Shown: positions 20,658 to 33,095, numbered from the stretch's first letter. The stretch is 64,000 bases of DNA from Blattamonas nauphoetae (GCA_033064195.1 JARBJD010000253.1:46714-110713); one strand, 5' to 3'. Numbers and translations are program-made. The notes: generated by a model not told the origin, from the sequence alone.

Positions 20658-23600
20658 TTAGGATGATTCGTCAGGCGGCTGAGCTAATGGAGGGATCTCA
20701 GATGGAGGGGTGAAGTGAGGGACTTGTTTAGACTGAGAATGATGGTCCGGACCATCGAGCTGGAGTTCATCGTCCATTTCGATCTGCTTCTCCATCCTGC
20801 TCACCGCTTCCTGGACTCCCTTCCTGTGAATCCGTTTCTCGCCAGTCGCTGTCCGCATACCTTCGGGAAGAGTGATCTTTTGACGAGAAATGCGGTACGC
20901 CACGACTGCCACGATGGCCACGATGATGACAAGGAGGACGGCACCGAATGCGAGGATGGTGACCGTGCGGCCAGTCACGCTCGACAGGTTGTCACCAATT
21001 GAGGCGTGTTTGGACGGGAATTTGTCTGATGGGAGTTTGACCACGATTGATTGAGTGATGTCTTTCATTTCGATCGGAATGGCGAGATATTCACCGGCGA
21101 GAAGCGCGAGAGAGATTTTTTTGCCTTTTCCTGACAGAACGCTCACTGGGACACGAACGGAGGCCACAGCATCTGAATCAAAGTCGTTGAACGGCCCATA
21201 AGTTGTGATGAGCGAGACTTTCGATTCTTGAGTGATCACAGCCAGCCACATCCCACACGGCGCAAAGTGAAGTCCTTCGGCGACCACGGCATATTCGTCT
21301 CTATCGTTGATTTTGTTGATCGAGAATCCTTTCAGAATTGGCGTGAAGAACGGGTCTCGGACAGACCGAGGGACACTCAATAGCGAGTCCAGCGAAGTGG
21401 TGATCCATGCGTCGGAATGGTCTGACCCATCTCCGTCTCGAATGCTGGTGATTGTCAGATTTCCTCCCGCGGAGACGTGGATGTTGCGTCGGAAATCTGG
21501 GAAGAGTTCGAAGCGAGGATTGTTTCCTTTGAAGACACAGTTGTTCATTGTGATCTTTCCGCCTCGAATGAACAACGCTCCGTCGCTCAGAGTGATGAAG
21601 TCCACATTGTTCAGCTTCGAGACCGTGTCCTCGAGGAGGATTCCCGACGATGTCCACGTGCAGTCGGGAGGGTGCATTTGAGTCGAAAGACGGCCGATGA
21701 AAGACGTATTGGAGATGTTGCACTCGGCATTCACGACAGACAGCAGCATGCCGTGGAATGGGAGGGGGTACGAAGTGTTCGCGAAGTTCATTGCGTTGAT
21801 TTGAAGGCTGATTCTGCCTTCATCTTTGTTTGTTTCTGTTTTGACGTCAACACACGCTTTAGACACGGTGAGGGTGTCGAATGAGCAGTCCGAAAGGGAG
21901 ATAGTTGTATGGAAGCCTCCTTTCGATGTGAAGGAGATGAACGAGGTGTTGGCTGTGGTTATATCAACAAATTTGAGATCAGACAGATGAGTTGTGGGTT
22001 TGGCTGTTGTGGGATCGCCGAAATTAAGGATCGGGGTCTTTCCTGTGAAGACGAATCGATTTGCGGAGAATGATTTGATGTTGACGGTGCAATTCTGAGT
22101 TGTGAGGAATGCGATGTTTGTGGTTCGTTCACTGTATTCTTCCGATGACTCCAGTGAACAGCGAGATAGTGTCAGTGATCCATGAGAGGAGACGCAGAAA
22201 GAGGAAGTGAAGGTCACACTTCCAATCTTGAATTGAATCTCAGAGAATTCTGAACTCTCTGTCGTCGTCAGAAGAGATCCATCAGGAGTCGCAGTGTTGC
22301 TTTGAGCAAAAATCACAACTCCCTGCTTGCCGTCTTTCGATTCCTGCGGCTTCATTTTGATTCGTCGGAACGTCGTCGGAGTGCTGCACGTCGTGCTTTC
22401 CACAAGAAGGGTGATTCCTTTCTCGAACTCTCCCTCTTTCACAGAATCCAACGTCGGACATGGAATTTCCACTGTTCCACAGCTCAGGATCGATTGTCCT
22501 TTTGATGATGAGATGTGAACTGTTGAGAGATGTTTGATGAAGAGAAATGACATCAAATCAAGGATGGATTCATCTTCAATAGTTTTTGCACCACAAAGAG
22601 CATTCACTTTGTCGAACGAGTCCGATTTCCAGTCGAATCCGAATATCGATTTGAAAGGAAGAGATGCGATCACAGGAGACACAATGAACACATCTCGACC
22701 ATGTCCAGCGGAGTTGTTCTTGAATACAACTCCAGAGAACGACAGATTCGCTGATCCCGATGAGACATCAACCAAGATCGCTCCTCCTCGCCCTTTCACA
22801 GCATCGGACGAACATGATGTGAACGATGTGTCCACAACTGAGAAGTGGGCGGAATTCGAGAGTGTGGCGTCAATCCCAACTCCTCGAGTCGATTTCGGGG
22901 AGGTGATGTTCAGAAATGTGCAATTCGACAGTTTCACGTCATCCGAGTTCGATACAAGACACGCCAGTCGAGATTTCAGTGTCGATTCGAAAACAACATC
23001 GCAGAATGACGAATTGGAGGCAACAAGAACAGAGTCGGCATTCGTTAGGGTGATCAACGAGGAGAAGAGAGGAGACGAGGAGAGAGCAGACAGCACACAC
23101 GATGACAGAGTCAGTGTCGATGTCTTCTCAACAATCACAAGTCCACTGCTCGATCCATCCAAACTCCACGCAACAAGTTTCAACTTCGAAAGCGACATTT
23201 TCGAGTTCTGAAGTGCAAACAGACACTCATCCTTTCCTGAAAGTGTCTTCAGTGTCGCTTGTTCTTTGTGTGACGACAAGACCACTTGTTTCTGAACAAT
23301 AATCCGTTTCGAACTCCCATACGTTCCACTTCCATAAAAAAGCGTCGTTTTCGCAAGTTTCTGATCAAATCCACGCGACGACGTCAGACACGGCGACTCA
23401 ATCGTTCCACACGTCTCCGTGTCTTCGCCTTTCTCATCAATGTAGAATTCTGTCAGAACAACAACGTGAGCTGTGAAAAGAGAGTCCAGAGACTTTCCAG
23501 ATGCAACGAATGCCGGTTTCGAACTGCTCGACGAACATCCAACAAACGACGACGATGTCCACACATTCTGGCTCTGACGACCAACATCATTGATGTCGCT

Positions 23601-25313
23601 TCCACTTCCTTGACGAGCTGTGTTCGTCACAAACGACACATTTCTCATCTGATTCCCAGTCCCTGTCTGAGAGTTCAGAGAAAACACTCCTCCCTCCCCT
23701 TTCGACGAGCACAACGAGAACACAGAGTTCGAAACTGTCAGTTTGCTCGTGAATCCCATGTGCATGAATCCACCTTGCAACTCAGCTTCACACGATGTTC
23801 CCTGCACGTCGGTGAGTGTCGTGTTTCCAGATGTGTCTTTGTCAAACATCGATGCAATCGCTCCTCCAATCGGCGATGAACAAGACAGGAACGAGCTTTG
23901 GGCGATCGAAAGCGTCGGCAGTTCACTCACGCAGATCGCTCCTCCAGCTATCGAACTCTTGCATTCCGAGAACGTCGAATTCGACACATGCAGTGACGGT
24001 GATTTGAATGTCGCAATCGCTCCTCCTCCTTTGAACAATTTCAGCATGTCTTGTTCAAACGACGAACAGCGCGTGAAGCTCGATGATTCTATTCGGCAGT
24101 CCTTCCCTTTGAAAAGCTTGATCGCTGATCCACTGTGGTGTTCTGATCGGATCACGTCGAATCCTGTTCGCGACAGCGTCAAACTCCCTCGATTCACAAA
24201 AATAATCGCTTCGTCTCCAGTCGCAACCATATGAGAGAATTCACATCCAACAACCGACATAGACCCGTGGTCAATCCCAATAATCAATCCATATCCAGTC
24301 AACGTCACATTCGAAATCTTCGCTGATTCAATTCGTTGAGTCGAACCACTTCGCGAACTGAAGAATGCAGTGTTCGATTTCCCAAGAACAAAGTCACTTC
24401 CTTTCATATTCGACATCGTAAGGCACGATACTTGGACACGGTGTGCATCAATCAGCCCGCCAGAGAACGTCTTCTTCGATTCTCCAGAAATGGTGATGTT
24501 GTCGAGCGTCAGATTCGATTCCGCTGTGTTCGACACAATTTTGTAAACATACGCATTGTGACCTCCATTCGATGACAAATTCCCAATCGTGATGTTCTGA
24601 AACACCAATGTTCCCGACGAATCGAACGTCACAAATGACGATTCTCCCTCCACCATTAGCCCGTTAATATCCACATTCGAAACCCGGATATCCGACTTCC
24701 CCGTCACGTAGAACCCTCCCAGGTTCCCGTTTCGGTTCATGAATCCATAGATCGAGACTTTGTCCAGAATCGCTTTTCCTCCATTCGAACGCACTAACGA
24801 TACACGTCCCGGTGATTCTCCCGTCCCTTTCAACGAACAATCCGTCACACGCACATCTGATCCTGGATTCAGCTGGAATATCGTCGTCGTGTGCTTCTGA
24901 TTCGAAGATGTCATAATCCCAATCTCAGTGAACGACGCTTTCGTCGAGATCTGGTACAAGTACACATTCCATTCAAACGACGGAATAATCAGCGTCCGCA
25001 TCAGACCCGTCGATACAACATGCATTTCCTTCTGGTTGATATTCACGTCTTCTTCAAACGCTTCGTCCCCATCAATATTTAGTGTCACTTTCTTCGCTTG
25101 CGCACGCACATACGTGCTCTTCAGCGTCTTGCATGGATTCGTTTCGTTACATTGGTTCATATCACTTCCATCCTTCGGATCAACAACTGCAATTAAGACG
25201 TCTTCGATATTTCGTAAATAATCCACTTCTTCACCTGGCACATGAATTCAAAGGAGGAAAAGCATACAGGTTGTGAAAAATATTAAAAGTATGCTAAAAA
25301 TCATCATATTCAT
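20658..25313 (-). CDS. Beta-helix type I membrane protein, copy 2
   Basis: Exon 1 is 25313-25268 (MNMMIFSILLIFFTTC), then a 33-nt intron (25267-25235) and exon 2 25234-20658; about 1540 aa. Same plan as the gene at 14699-19360: signal peptide, about 1400 residues of beta-helix rungs, one transmembrane helix (VTILAFGAVLLVIIVAIVAVVA) and a basic tail. From the N-terminus to about SERTTNIAFLTT (near 22100) it matches copy 1 with only scattered substitutions. After that point the sequences are clearly diverged (LSDLKFVDITTANTSF versus LTNLSFVDLTLKNSHL). The C-terminal domain (DEYAVVAEGLHFAPCGMWLA) is conserved again. This suggests recent homogenisation of the N-terminal part. Confidence 0.88.
25235..25267 (-). 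other. 33-nt intron after the signal peptide (copy 2)
   Basis: GTATGC...TGCCAG, the same length and position as in copy 1, with an in-frame TGA if retained. A GTG codon inside it gives a false alternative start. Confidence 0.65.
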
Positions 25314-25483
25314 CTGAATGGATGATCTGATCGCATCAACCACAGTTTACTTTTTTTAGAGGTGAAGAAGCCAACCTTTCAATCAAATTTGACAAAATTC
25401 GAACATATTAGACAAGGTAGAGTGTTATAGGTTTAGACACAGAAAACGCTCATGAAGTAAGCGAGAAAAAGTTATGTTTAGCG

Positions 25484-27827
25484 TCACAGGTGTGTAATTC
25501 CTGTTCCTGGTGCATATTCCGCTCTTTCGTCATTCACCAACTCCCTCTCAGGATGCTTTTTGGTTGCCTCATTCTTCTCGATTGTAATAGTGACAATTTT
25601 CTCAATGTGGCTTGCCATTTTGTCATCAAGTCCTGTTCCCCACACTTTCAATGGGCTGCTCATGTCCAATTTCGGAAGGCGAATATCCAATATTGCTGGG
25701 CCGTGATGAGACGATGTGGAGAGAGAAGTGAGAAACGCAGTGAGCTCACTGGGTGTGTTGACGGAGTTGTGGGTGGAGGAGTAGATGTGATGATGTGGTC
25801 CCTGACGTTCTCGGTTGTGACAGAAGAAATGAGGGGCCGACGAGTAGTCCCATTCGAAGAGGTCGTTGTACACGTCGCCGTTTGGGTGGAGAACTTTTTC
25901 GATGCCCTGAAAAAGAGAAATGGGTGGAGAATGGGTGGAAGAATGATATCATGTTTGAAGATGAAGGAAGATATAACAGCATGGATTGATCACTGAATTC
26001 GTTCATACGTATTCTCTGTTGTTCCAGACACACACAAGAATATTGCATTTGTGATTGAGCATTTCCGAGAATGCTTGGATGGTCATGTGAATGGCTCCAT
26101 CGCCAGCCACACAAACAACAAACGGTTCCTCTGGCTGAGTCTGGGCATTGGAGGATTCGCGGAAGAGGCGAGAATCCTTCAGAGCAAAGTAGGCACCGAC
26201 AGATGCGGGGAGGGCGTATCCGATGGACTACGATGATGGGTGAGGAAGGTGTTGGAGAAGGAGGAAGATGAGGAAGAAAGATGAACCATACTTTGTAGAA
26301 ATTGTTGTGGACAAGTTTTGAGAAGGCGGGGAGGCGATGCTGGTTGAATCGGAACGCGACGTCTCCAATGTCACTGACGACGGTAGCACTACAAATACCC
26401 ACAAGATTAAAAGATCGAAAACAGTCAAATGCCAAACCATGGAGGAATGTGCTTCACGATTTCATTGAATGACCATTTTGCATGAAGTTTGTTTTCATCA
26501 CGAAGATCGCAGTCACAAGTCCTCGGAAGACCTTCTTTCAACCCTTCGCATGGAGTGGTGTATCGTGGGAGGTGTTTTGCAAGTGATTCCTCCAAAATAT
26601 CGATGACACTGCATACAGTCACGTTCTGAATGACAGTCTCTCCATTCGTGGCATGTCGGTCGCGAATCCAAACATATCGCTTGTCAGCAGTTGCCTCTTT
26701 CATAGACGCATCGTAGAAGCGAGATCCAAGGCAGAGCACACAGCCAGCATCAGACATGACGGCGTGGATGCCGTTGTCACGGCCATCGTTCCCGTTGAAG
26801 GGGCCAAGGAAGAGCGGGTGTGTGTCGTCGAAGACTGAGCGGCCGAGAAGGTCGCATGTGAAGGGGAGGCGGTGAAGATGAATAAGACCGTCTGGGAGAA
26901 GAGAAGGAAGGTTGATTCGAGAGAGATATGAAGAAAAGACAAGTACGGAGAAAGAAAAAATGGGAAGAGGTCAGAAAAATGATTCAGGGTCGAATACCAA
27001 GCTTTGTCCGGACAGCATCATTGGTTTGGTAATAGTGTTGAAGTTCCACGCCCAAATGCAGAGCAAGAGGGTATTTTTTGTTGTCTGCCTTTGCCTTCAC
27101 AATCAGTTCTTCCACAATAGCCACTGTTGCTTGGGCACTGACCATATCTCCCATGTCATGCGCCAAATAGGCTTCGTGTCTGAAATTTCGGGTTGCGAGG
27201 ATGGATGGATGGATAGTCGGCTCAAGAAGAGGCAAGTCAACCACATCGAGTGGGATTTGGATGAGGATGGGTCGACGTAGAGTCACACAATCGTACAGGG
27301 CGGCATCAATGTCGATGCAGTTCTGAACAGGATCTTGGCCCAGAGTGGCTATTCCGCATGTCACAGGGCGGAAGCATTCAGCTTCGTAGCTAAGGGATGA
27401 TGATGTGCCTGTTGTGTGGTGGACAAAAGTTTTTCCTTCGTATGCATCTTGCCATTCCACCGAAGAGGGAAGACCGGAAATTAGAATAACTGGAACATTC
27501 TCAGCATATGAAAGGGCAATTCCGTTGAGTGCGCTGAGAGATCCAACACCATAGGTCACACAGAGACATCCAACACCACCGTCAGAAGCTTTCGCGTAGG
27601 CATCAGCCATATAGGCAGCTGTTAGTTCATTGCTCGTGGGAAGGAGGGACATATCTGGATATTCTTGGATTTTATCCATAAAGTGCATCACAAAATCACC
27701 TTCGATGGGAATCAAGGAAAAGATGTGTTGATGAGGAGTGCATACCAGGAACACCGAATATGGTCTTTGTTCCAAGAGAATGGAGTCTCTGGAGGAGAAA
27801 CTGTGAAAGATTCATTGGAGAACTCAT
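25484..27827 (-). CDS. Pyruvate/indolepyruvate decarboxylase (thiamine diphosphate enzyme), six exons
   Basis: Exons: 27827-27746, 27699-26998, 26891-26438, 26388-26292, 26227-26009, 25906-25484, about 658 aa; introns of 46, 106, 49, 64 and 102 nt all keep phase. It converts a 2-keto acid (probably pyruvate) to the aldehyde plus CO2 in the cytosol, a step to ethanol in anaerobes. Diagnostic residues are present: Glu52 in TSNELTAAYM (cofactor activation), the His121-His122 pair in FVHHTTG, the ThDP/Mg motif GDG (487-489) to NN (514-515), and Glu521 in YGIEKVL, matching the Glu473 position of Zymomonas PDC. It is longer than the usual 550-600 aa, with extra residues before exon 4 and at the C-terminus. 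Pyruvate versus indolepyruvate preference cannot be read from motifs. There are no neighbouring pathway genes. Confidence 0.88.
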
Positions 27828-28138
27828 CTTAATGCAAAATCGCAATGCAGGAATCGTGCGAACATTCATAATTCGTAGGGATTTATGACCTCATCACAAT
27901 CCAAGTAGAAGGAACATTGAATGAATAATATGATAGATTGAGCGAATTGGAACCCCTACGAGCAACCATTGTTCTTGAGGGGGTGTGGCCCTCTCTTTGA
28001 AGGGCTTGATCACTTCACTTTTAGAAAAATCATTCATCGGGGAGTAATTAATCGAAAATACGATAAAGATGCCGATTCTAGAATAAAATATTAATAGATA
28101 CTTCAGAAGAGTGGAAAGGTCTCAGAAAAATCGGAGTT
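27828..28138. other. Intergenic region upstream of the decarboxylase
   Basis: 311 bp, AT-rich, with no open frame of note. It holds the 5' flank of the decarboxylase and the 3' flank of the split host gene. No clear promoter motif or hairpin terminator was seen. Confidence 0.5.
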
Positions 28139-28732
28139 TCACTCGGGAGGTGGTTTTGTCTCTTCGGATTTCTCGAGCTGTGTCCGGACGGTTGATCCCC
28201 ATGTGGGCAGTTGATTTGTGGACGAATCATCTTGCGTTTCTGATTGAATGTTTAGAAAAGATGTAAAATTGATGGGTTGTTCCGATTGTAGATCGCTTCG
28301 ATGTCCAAACGGTCTACCGAATGTGAAACCAGCTGGTCCCCATGGTTCGCGGCGTGTTGGGAGCCCGCCAAATCCAGCCGTCGAGGTATTCATTCTTTCT
28401 CGAGAGTGTGGAGCGAAATCCCAGTTGACCCTTCCATCAGCGTCCGTCTGGACCATTTCCAAGTTGAGTGTTGGAGGTGGTCCTCCCCCGTTCAGAGGAT
28501 GAGGAGGCCTGCCAGCGGCTGATAATAAGGACTGGATGTTCAGTCTGGAGAAGGGACGGGCTGGATTCTTGGGCACGACTGTGGGATTGTCTCCGGTCGG
28601 GCCGAACCGCACCGCGGCGTGTGCTGGTCCGGTTAGCCTGTTTCCACGACGAATGGCTTGCGTGACAGACATGGTATCTCTTGAAAATGCATTGAAGTTC
28701 TCGATTCCGACAGTTGACGCGGCGAATGGTGG
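28139..28732 (-). CDS. Split host gene, 3' piece
   Basis: Begins at the element A duplication with FAASTVGIENFNAFSRD, continues into the ORF starting MSVTQAIRRGNRLTGPAHAA, and ends EETKPPPE with TGA. It is low-complexity, rich in Pro, Gly, Arg and Thr, and probably a disordered tail. Taken alone it would be misread as a 177-aa hypothetical gene. Confidence 0.75.
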   Translation of the reverse strand, partial: PPFAASTVGIENFNAFSRDTMSVTQAIRRGNRLTGPAHAAVRFGPTGDNPTVVPKNPARPFSRLNIQSLLSAAGRPPHPLNGGGPPPTLNLEMVQTDADGRVNWDFAPHSRERMNTSTAGFGGLPTRREPWGPAGFTFGRPFGHRSDLQSEQPINFTSFLNIQSETQDDSSTNQLPTWGSTVRTQLEKSEETKPPPE

Positions 28733-29368
28733 GGGTAGGTCTAGGCTCAGATCTGGAAAAGTCTAGACGCAGATCTGCAGATCGGTCTAGACGCAGATCT
28801 CGAAGTCTACACGCAGATCTCTCTTGTTTTGGTTCATTTCGACTTAAAAATGTTTGCAATCAATAAATTCGACGTGAAATGTGAATTTTGTGTTGATAAT
28901 CTCGCTTTTTCTGGCTTTGCAGCTTCGAGTTTGGTTCAGAGTTGATCTCACCCTTGAAAGAGAGAGACGCGCTCAAAATGAAGTGAAATGGAGGTTATGA
29001 TATTTCAAACTGGTTGGTCGGCTGGTGCAAGGATTTTCCGATCCACTCTCCCTTTGGTCTCGCTTGCCGCCGCTGTTGCTTCCTCTTATCAATCTCATGT
29101 GTTCCTCGATGTTCCAGCGATTCAGAAGGACGGATCTGTGGTTCTAGAAGTGAGAGAACGAAAGGAAGGGGTCTTGGAGGGTGGATACGCACAGTCTGGC
29201 TCTTGGAGGGAGTGGGGGAAGTGGGATGAACTTTGTGTCACTACGAACGTGGATCGCGGGAAATGGTGCAGCAGCCAGTTGTGGAAGAGCGATTGGTGAG
29301 CGGGCGATTGTATCGTCTCCGTCGATCGACACACGGCGACCTTGGATGGGAAGTGTGGATTGTTCGTC

Positions 29369-29671
29369 TTAATCAACAGGACGAATCGTATTGTTAATAT
29401 CGTCCATCGTCGCTTTCACTCCCAAACGCAGCAGATCATCCGCCAATGTGAAATAGTTCTTCGTATTCAGATCTTTGGCAGCCTGCTTTGCCGTGTCGTT
29501 CGTTTCCACATTCCGTGAGTTGAGTTGTTGATTCAGGATCGGAAGTTGAAATTTCTGCGAATAACGAGGCGGACGAGTCATTTTGGAGTGGCCCAGACCA
29601 ATCCATTCTCTGTCTCTCGTTCGTACGGTCGGATAGATCAATTCATGCGAAACAGACCCATCCAATGTCAC
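29369..29671 (-). pseudogene. Coding-looking fragment inside element A
   Basis: An open frame of about 100 codons with ordinary composition (FQLPILNQQLNSRNVETNDT, ADDLLRLGVKATMDDINN). No family is recognised. Given the setting it is most likely captured host sequence rather than an element gene. Confidence 0.35.
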
Positions 29672-29986
29672 TGAGTGACCACGAGGATGTGGAATGGTAT
29701 TCTGGACAACGGAGAAGGCGGGTTTGAAGAGGTTGGGATGGAGGTTGCGCGTGAACCAGTGATCGGATGTTCAGTCTTCAATTGTCGCTCGGGCGGAAGG
29801 TGAAGGGTTCAGGATTTTGTTGATCAGTGCTGAGTATAGGGAAAGAATGAGATGAATCCCGAAACAATGATGAGTGGGAGAGAGAAATGAAGAGAACGTG
29901 CGGAGAAAAATGAGAGCTTGTAAGGGAAACAAACATTTTGATGCTTTTGGGAAAGATAATGGATAAGAAAACTCCGCGTTTTTGAT

Positions 29987-30320
29987 TTAACGGAATGATT
30001 CGTTGTTGGTGTCTTCTTCAAACGGCAGATCTGAAGTGAAGATTATTGAGTAGAGATAACATGAAGGGGAGTGAAAAAGACACACATCCTGTCAAGATAA
30101 CAATGAGAACAGTACCATAGCTCCACATATCGGTCGGCTTTCTTTCGTATTCCCCTCCAACTAGAATCTGAAGATGAATCAAGTGTGTTCAGACTTCTAG
30201 AGTCGTAGAGTTGGGTGTTTCACATGGCTTCTTGAGGAGGACATTCTTATCAAGCAGAAGATTTGCTGGTTTCAGATCCCTTAGCCTTATAAAAGTGGTT
30301 GAACGATGTCCATGTCTCAG
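29987..30320 (-). pseudogene. Captured protein-kinase fragment inside element A
   Basis: Minus-strand reading gives LRDLKPANLLLDKN (catalytic-loop type), then KKPCETPNSTTLE, then ILVGGEYERKPTDMWSYGTV, and after a possible short intron YLPFEEDTNNESFR and a stop. These are Ser/Thr kinase subdomains VIb, VIII and IX in order. The HRD His/Arg context is altered (RLRD), the DFG segment is missing between DKN and CETP, and the C-lobe is cut short. Two putative introns (27 and about 57 nt) are needed. It cannot be an active kinase. Confidence 0.65.
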
Positions 30321-31378
30321 TCTTTTCTTAACTTCATCCTCCTTTCCTCTTGCTCTTCATTCGTGATCTATTCCGTCCTTTCTCACTACGGAAACATATG
30401 ATTGAACTGAGTCGTGGAAATATCTTGTTTGGGCTATCGTCCGCTGTCCGTCAGGCAATTTCCCTCTTTCCTGGTCTTTCTCATTCTGTTGTCCAGAGCC
30501 TTGCAATTTTGTTCTTCTTTGGTTTCTTGTTTCATCATTCAGCGTTTGTTCTTCTGCAGTCTCACTCAGTCTTCGTTCACTCTCCTCCGACTCTCTTTCT
30601 TCTCATCGTCGCCTTCTTCGCTCCTTTTCGCACTTTTCTTCCAGGTTTCTCATTCATTGCCATCCTGGTTTCATTGTTCTTCTTTCAGGTGGGTAGCAAT
30701 TATCAGCCATGAGCGGAGGAGACTGGTTCCAGATCAAAATCGATTGAGGTGTGTAGGAAACGAGAGGGTCATCAAGATGAAGAAAGATGGGAAGGGAATG
30801 ACCAGGACAACGATGAGATGCTTCTGAGGAATTCAAGAGAGATATTTGAAGTAGAGAAGGGCATACGATTGGTGAATGAATTGTGGATTCGAAGAGGAGA
30901 TCCTGGAGGATGGATGAGGAGATCAGTGATAGTGAACTTAGAGACATGAGGAGAGATGATAGCTGGTGAAATTGAATGCAGACTTTTACACAGGCATTGA
31001 TAAACGCGAGATGCTGGTGGAAGTCAGCAGTGAGAACGACAATGCTGAAAACGAGTATGGAACAGGAATATAAGAACAAACACTTGCTGGTGAGCATCCA
31101 GCCAGGAGCAGTTATTCGTTGTCCTGGTGATGAGACTTGATCAACCCAAGCCCTGATCGATATTCGAAACAACAGTAGGAGGAATGTCGGAAAGTGAAGT
31201 GAAAAGCCAAAAAAACAGGATATGATGTCTATATTTTGGTTTGAGAAGATTAAAATGTGATACAAAGTCGAAAATAACACGAATACAGAGAGATCTGCGT
31301 GTAGACTTTTAGATCTGCGCCTAGACCGATCTGCAGATCTGCGTCTAGACTTTTTCGGATCTGAGCCTAGACCTACCC

Positions 31379-32461
31379 GAATGGTGGTTTTGCGGCGGAA
31401 TTCATTCCCAGTGCTCCGCAGAACTTCCACGTGGTGCGATCGCGTCCGCGTTCACATTGATCCTCTGCTCCTTCCTCCAAAAACATAAGAATAGCAGGTG
31501 AGAGTTTCGCCTTTGAGAGACGACGTGCGGTTGACGTCTGGAGATCAATGATGTCGGTGAGACCGTCTTGAAGTATTGTTTCGTTGCGAGTGAAGAGGAT
31601 TGCGAATGTGCGGAGGAGAGGCGAGATGGAGGGATGGGTGTGGATGGTTGAGCTTGTGGACAGACTGAAGACGCGATGGAAGGGCGAGAAAGGTTTTGTC
31701 CAACGAGGAGAAGCGGGAGATTGTGATTCCATCCAATCAGGGAGTAATGGAAGCGTAGTCGCTGCCAATCGAGTGAGAGAAGGCACAATGGGAAGAAGAG
31801 TGTCGAAGGAGAGTCGTTTGTGTGCCATTTCCAAAACGACGAGGATTGAGTGCCAAACAAGAAACGGAAAAGTGGGTTGAACTTGTTGATCATGTGACTG
31901 ATGGAACATGAAACGACGAGATGGTGTGGGTGACTCAGCACTTTGATAATCTGCTAACAAGTCACACGCTGCATCAACCAAACCCACACAGAATTGCGGC
32001 CATGTTTCTGGGCTTTCGTTACGAAGCGACCGAACAATGGCCCCCAATTCTTCACTCTCATTGCCTCCAACCAGAGGTCGTCTTTTCTGGATGACTGAAG
32101 ACTGCTTCTGTTGGTGGGCGAGGGTGAAGGAGAGGACAGAAGAGGCGATGATCGACAGGAATGTGGTTGGCTGAGTGGGTGTGCTTGGATCAGGTGTGAA
32201 AGGGATGGTGAAGGTCGAGATGGAGAAAGGGTTTTGAGAATTTGTTGTTTTGTGTGAGATCTCTTCGAAGACAGAGTGGAGGGATGAGAGAAGGTGGATG
32301 TCTGTGGTAAGAGTGAGGGATGACAGGACAGGGAGGAAGGGTGCAGGGTCCAGCGCTGTCCAGTTCAGCTGATCCTGCAAAACTGATAGACACGATTGGA
32401 GAAGCGTTGAAGTCAGACTATCACACACAGCAATCTGTCCTTCTTTCAAGTCTTTCCTCAG
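31379..32461 (-). CDS. Split host gene, third piece between elements B and A
   Basis: About 360 codons from DLKEGQIAVCDSLTSTLLQS to GALGMNSAAKPPF, bounded by the 9-bp duplications of B (tttcctcag) and A (gaatggtgg). Helical, Leu/Ser-rich, no recognised motif. An apparent TTG start and the apparent stop in the element end are artefacts of the insertions. Confidence 0.75.
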
Positions 32462-33095
32462 GGGTAAGTCTAGACTCAGATCTGAAAAAGTCTACACGCA
32501 GATCTGCAGATCCGTCTAGGCGCAGATCTCTTGGTCTACACGCAGATCTGCAGTTAAACTCGTTCTTTTCGATTCTTTACCACATTTTATTCAACGAACA
32601 CCTCAATCTCGACGTCATTTCCACTTTTTTTGCTCATTTCTTACTTTCTGACTTTTTTTACTACAGTCTGTTCCAAAAAGATCTCCAACTGTTGCAAAAA
32701 ATTGAGATTTGTTTCAAAAAGATGGATGATCGACTCGATACTCCCTCCCATAATAGTATTTCTCCCATCATGACCACTTTTTACATCAGACTTTTCTCTT
32801 TTTTTCGAATGCATGAATAGATGATTCATGACCTGAAAGACGGTATATCTTCTTTTTAGAGAGAGACAAACATATCTTGTCGAGATTTTCTTTCATTGAT
32901 TTTTCATCATCTTTTTGCTCTCATTTTTCATCTTCTTCTCAATCAGAGCTAGATCCTTCATTAAAACACGAAATTACTCGGTGGTTTGCATTTTCGTCAC
33001 TTTTAAACTTATATTCCCAGATGAAACGAACTCATCCATTCCGCAGCAACATTTTGATCGGTATGTCAGTTTTTTCCTCTTTTCTCATCATATAC

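Larger units (their letters stand above)
28733..31378. mobile_element. Element A: Pack-MULE-like TIR element, 2.6 kb, 9-bp duplication
   Basis: Bounded by 92-bp terminal inverted repeats (28733-28824 and 31287-31378) starting GGGTAGGTCTAGGCTCAGAT, and by a perfect direct repeat gaatggtgg (28724-28732 and 31379-31387). A 9-bp duplication is the hallmark of Mutator-like elements. Each TIR contains four imperfect copies of GTCTANNCNCAGATCT, likely transposase-binding sites. No transposase ORF is inside. It carries a decayed kinase fragment and other coding-looking scraps (e.g. minus-strand 29369-29671, ELIYPTVRTRDREWIGLGHS), so it looks like a carrier of captured host sequence. Confidence 0.85.

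Noticed and set aside
16581-24234. Several plus-strand frames of 160-225 codons opposite the two beta-helix genes
   Set aside because: They occur at matching positions in both paralogues because the DNA is duplicated, and have shadow composition (Arg/Ser/His-rich).
30654-31430. 258-codon minus-strand frame across the right TIR of element A
   Set aside because: It starts in host sequence, runs through the TIR and has no recognisable domain; most of it is low-complexity Leu/Ser.
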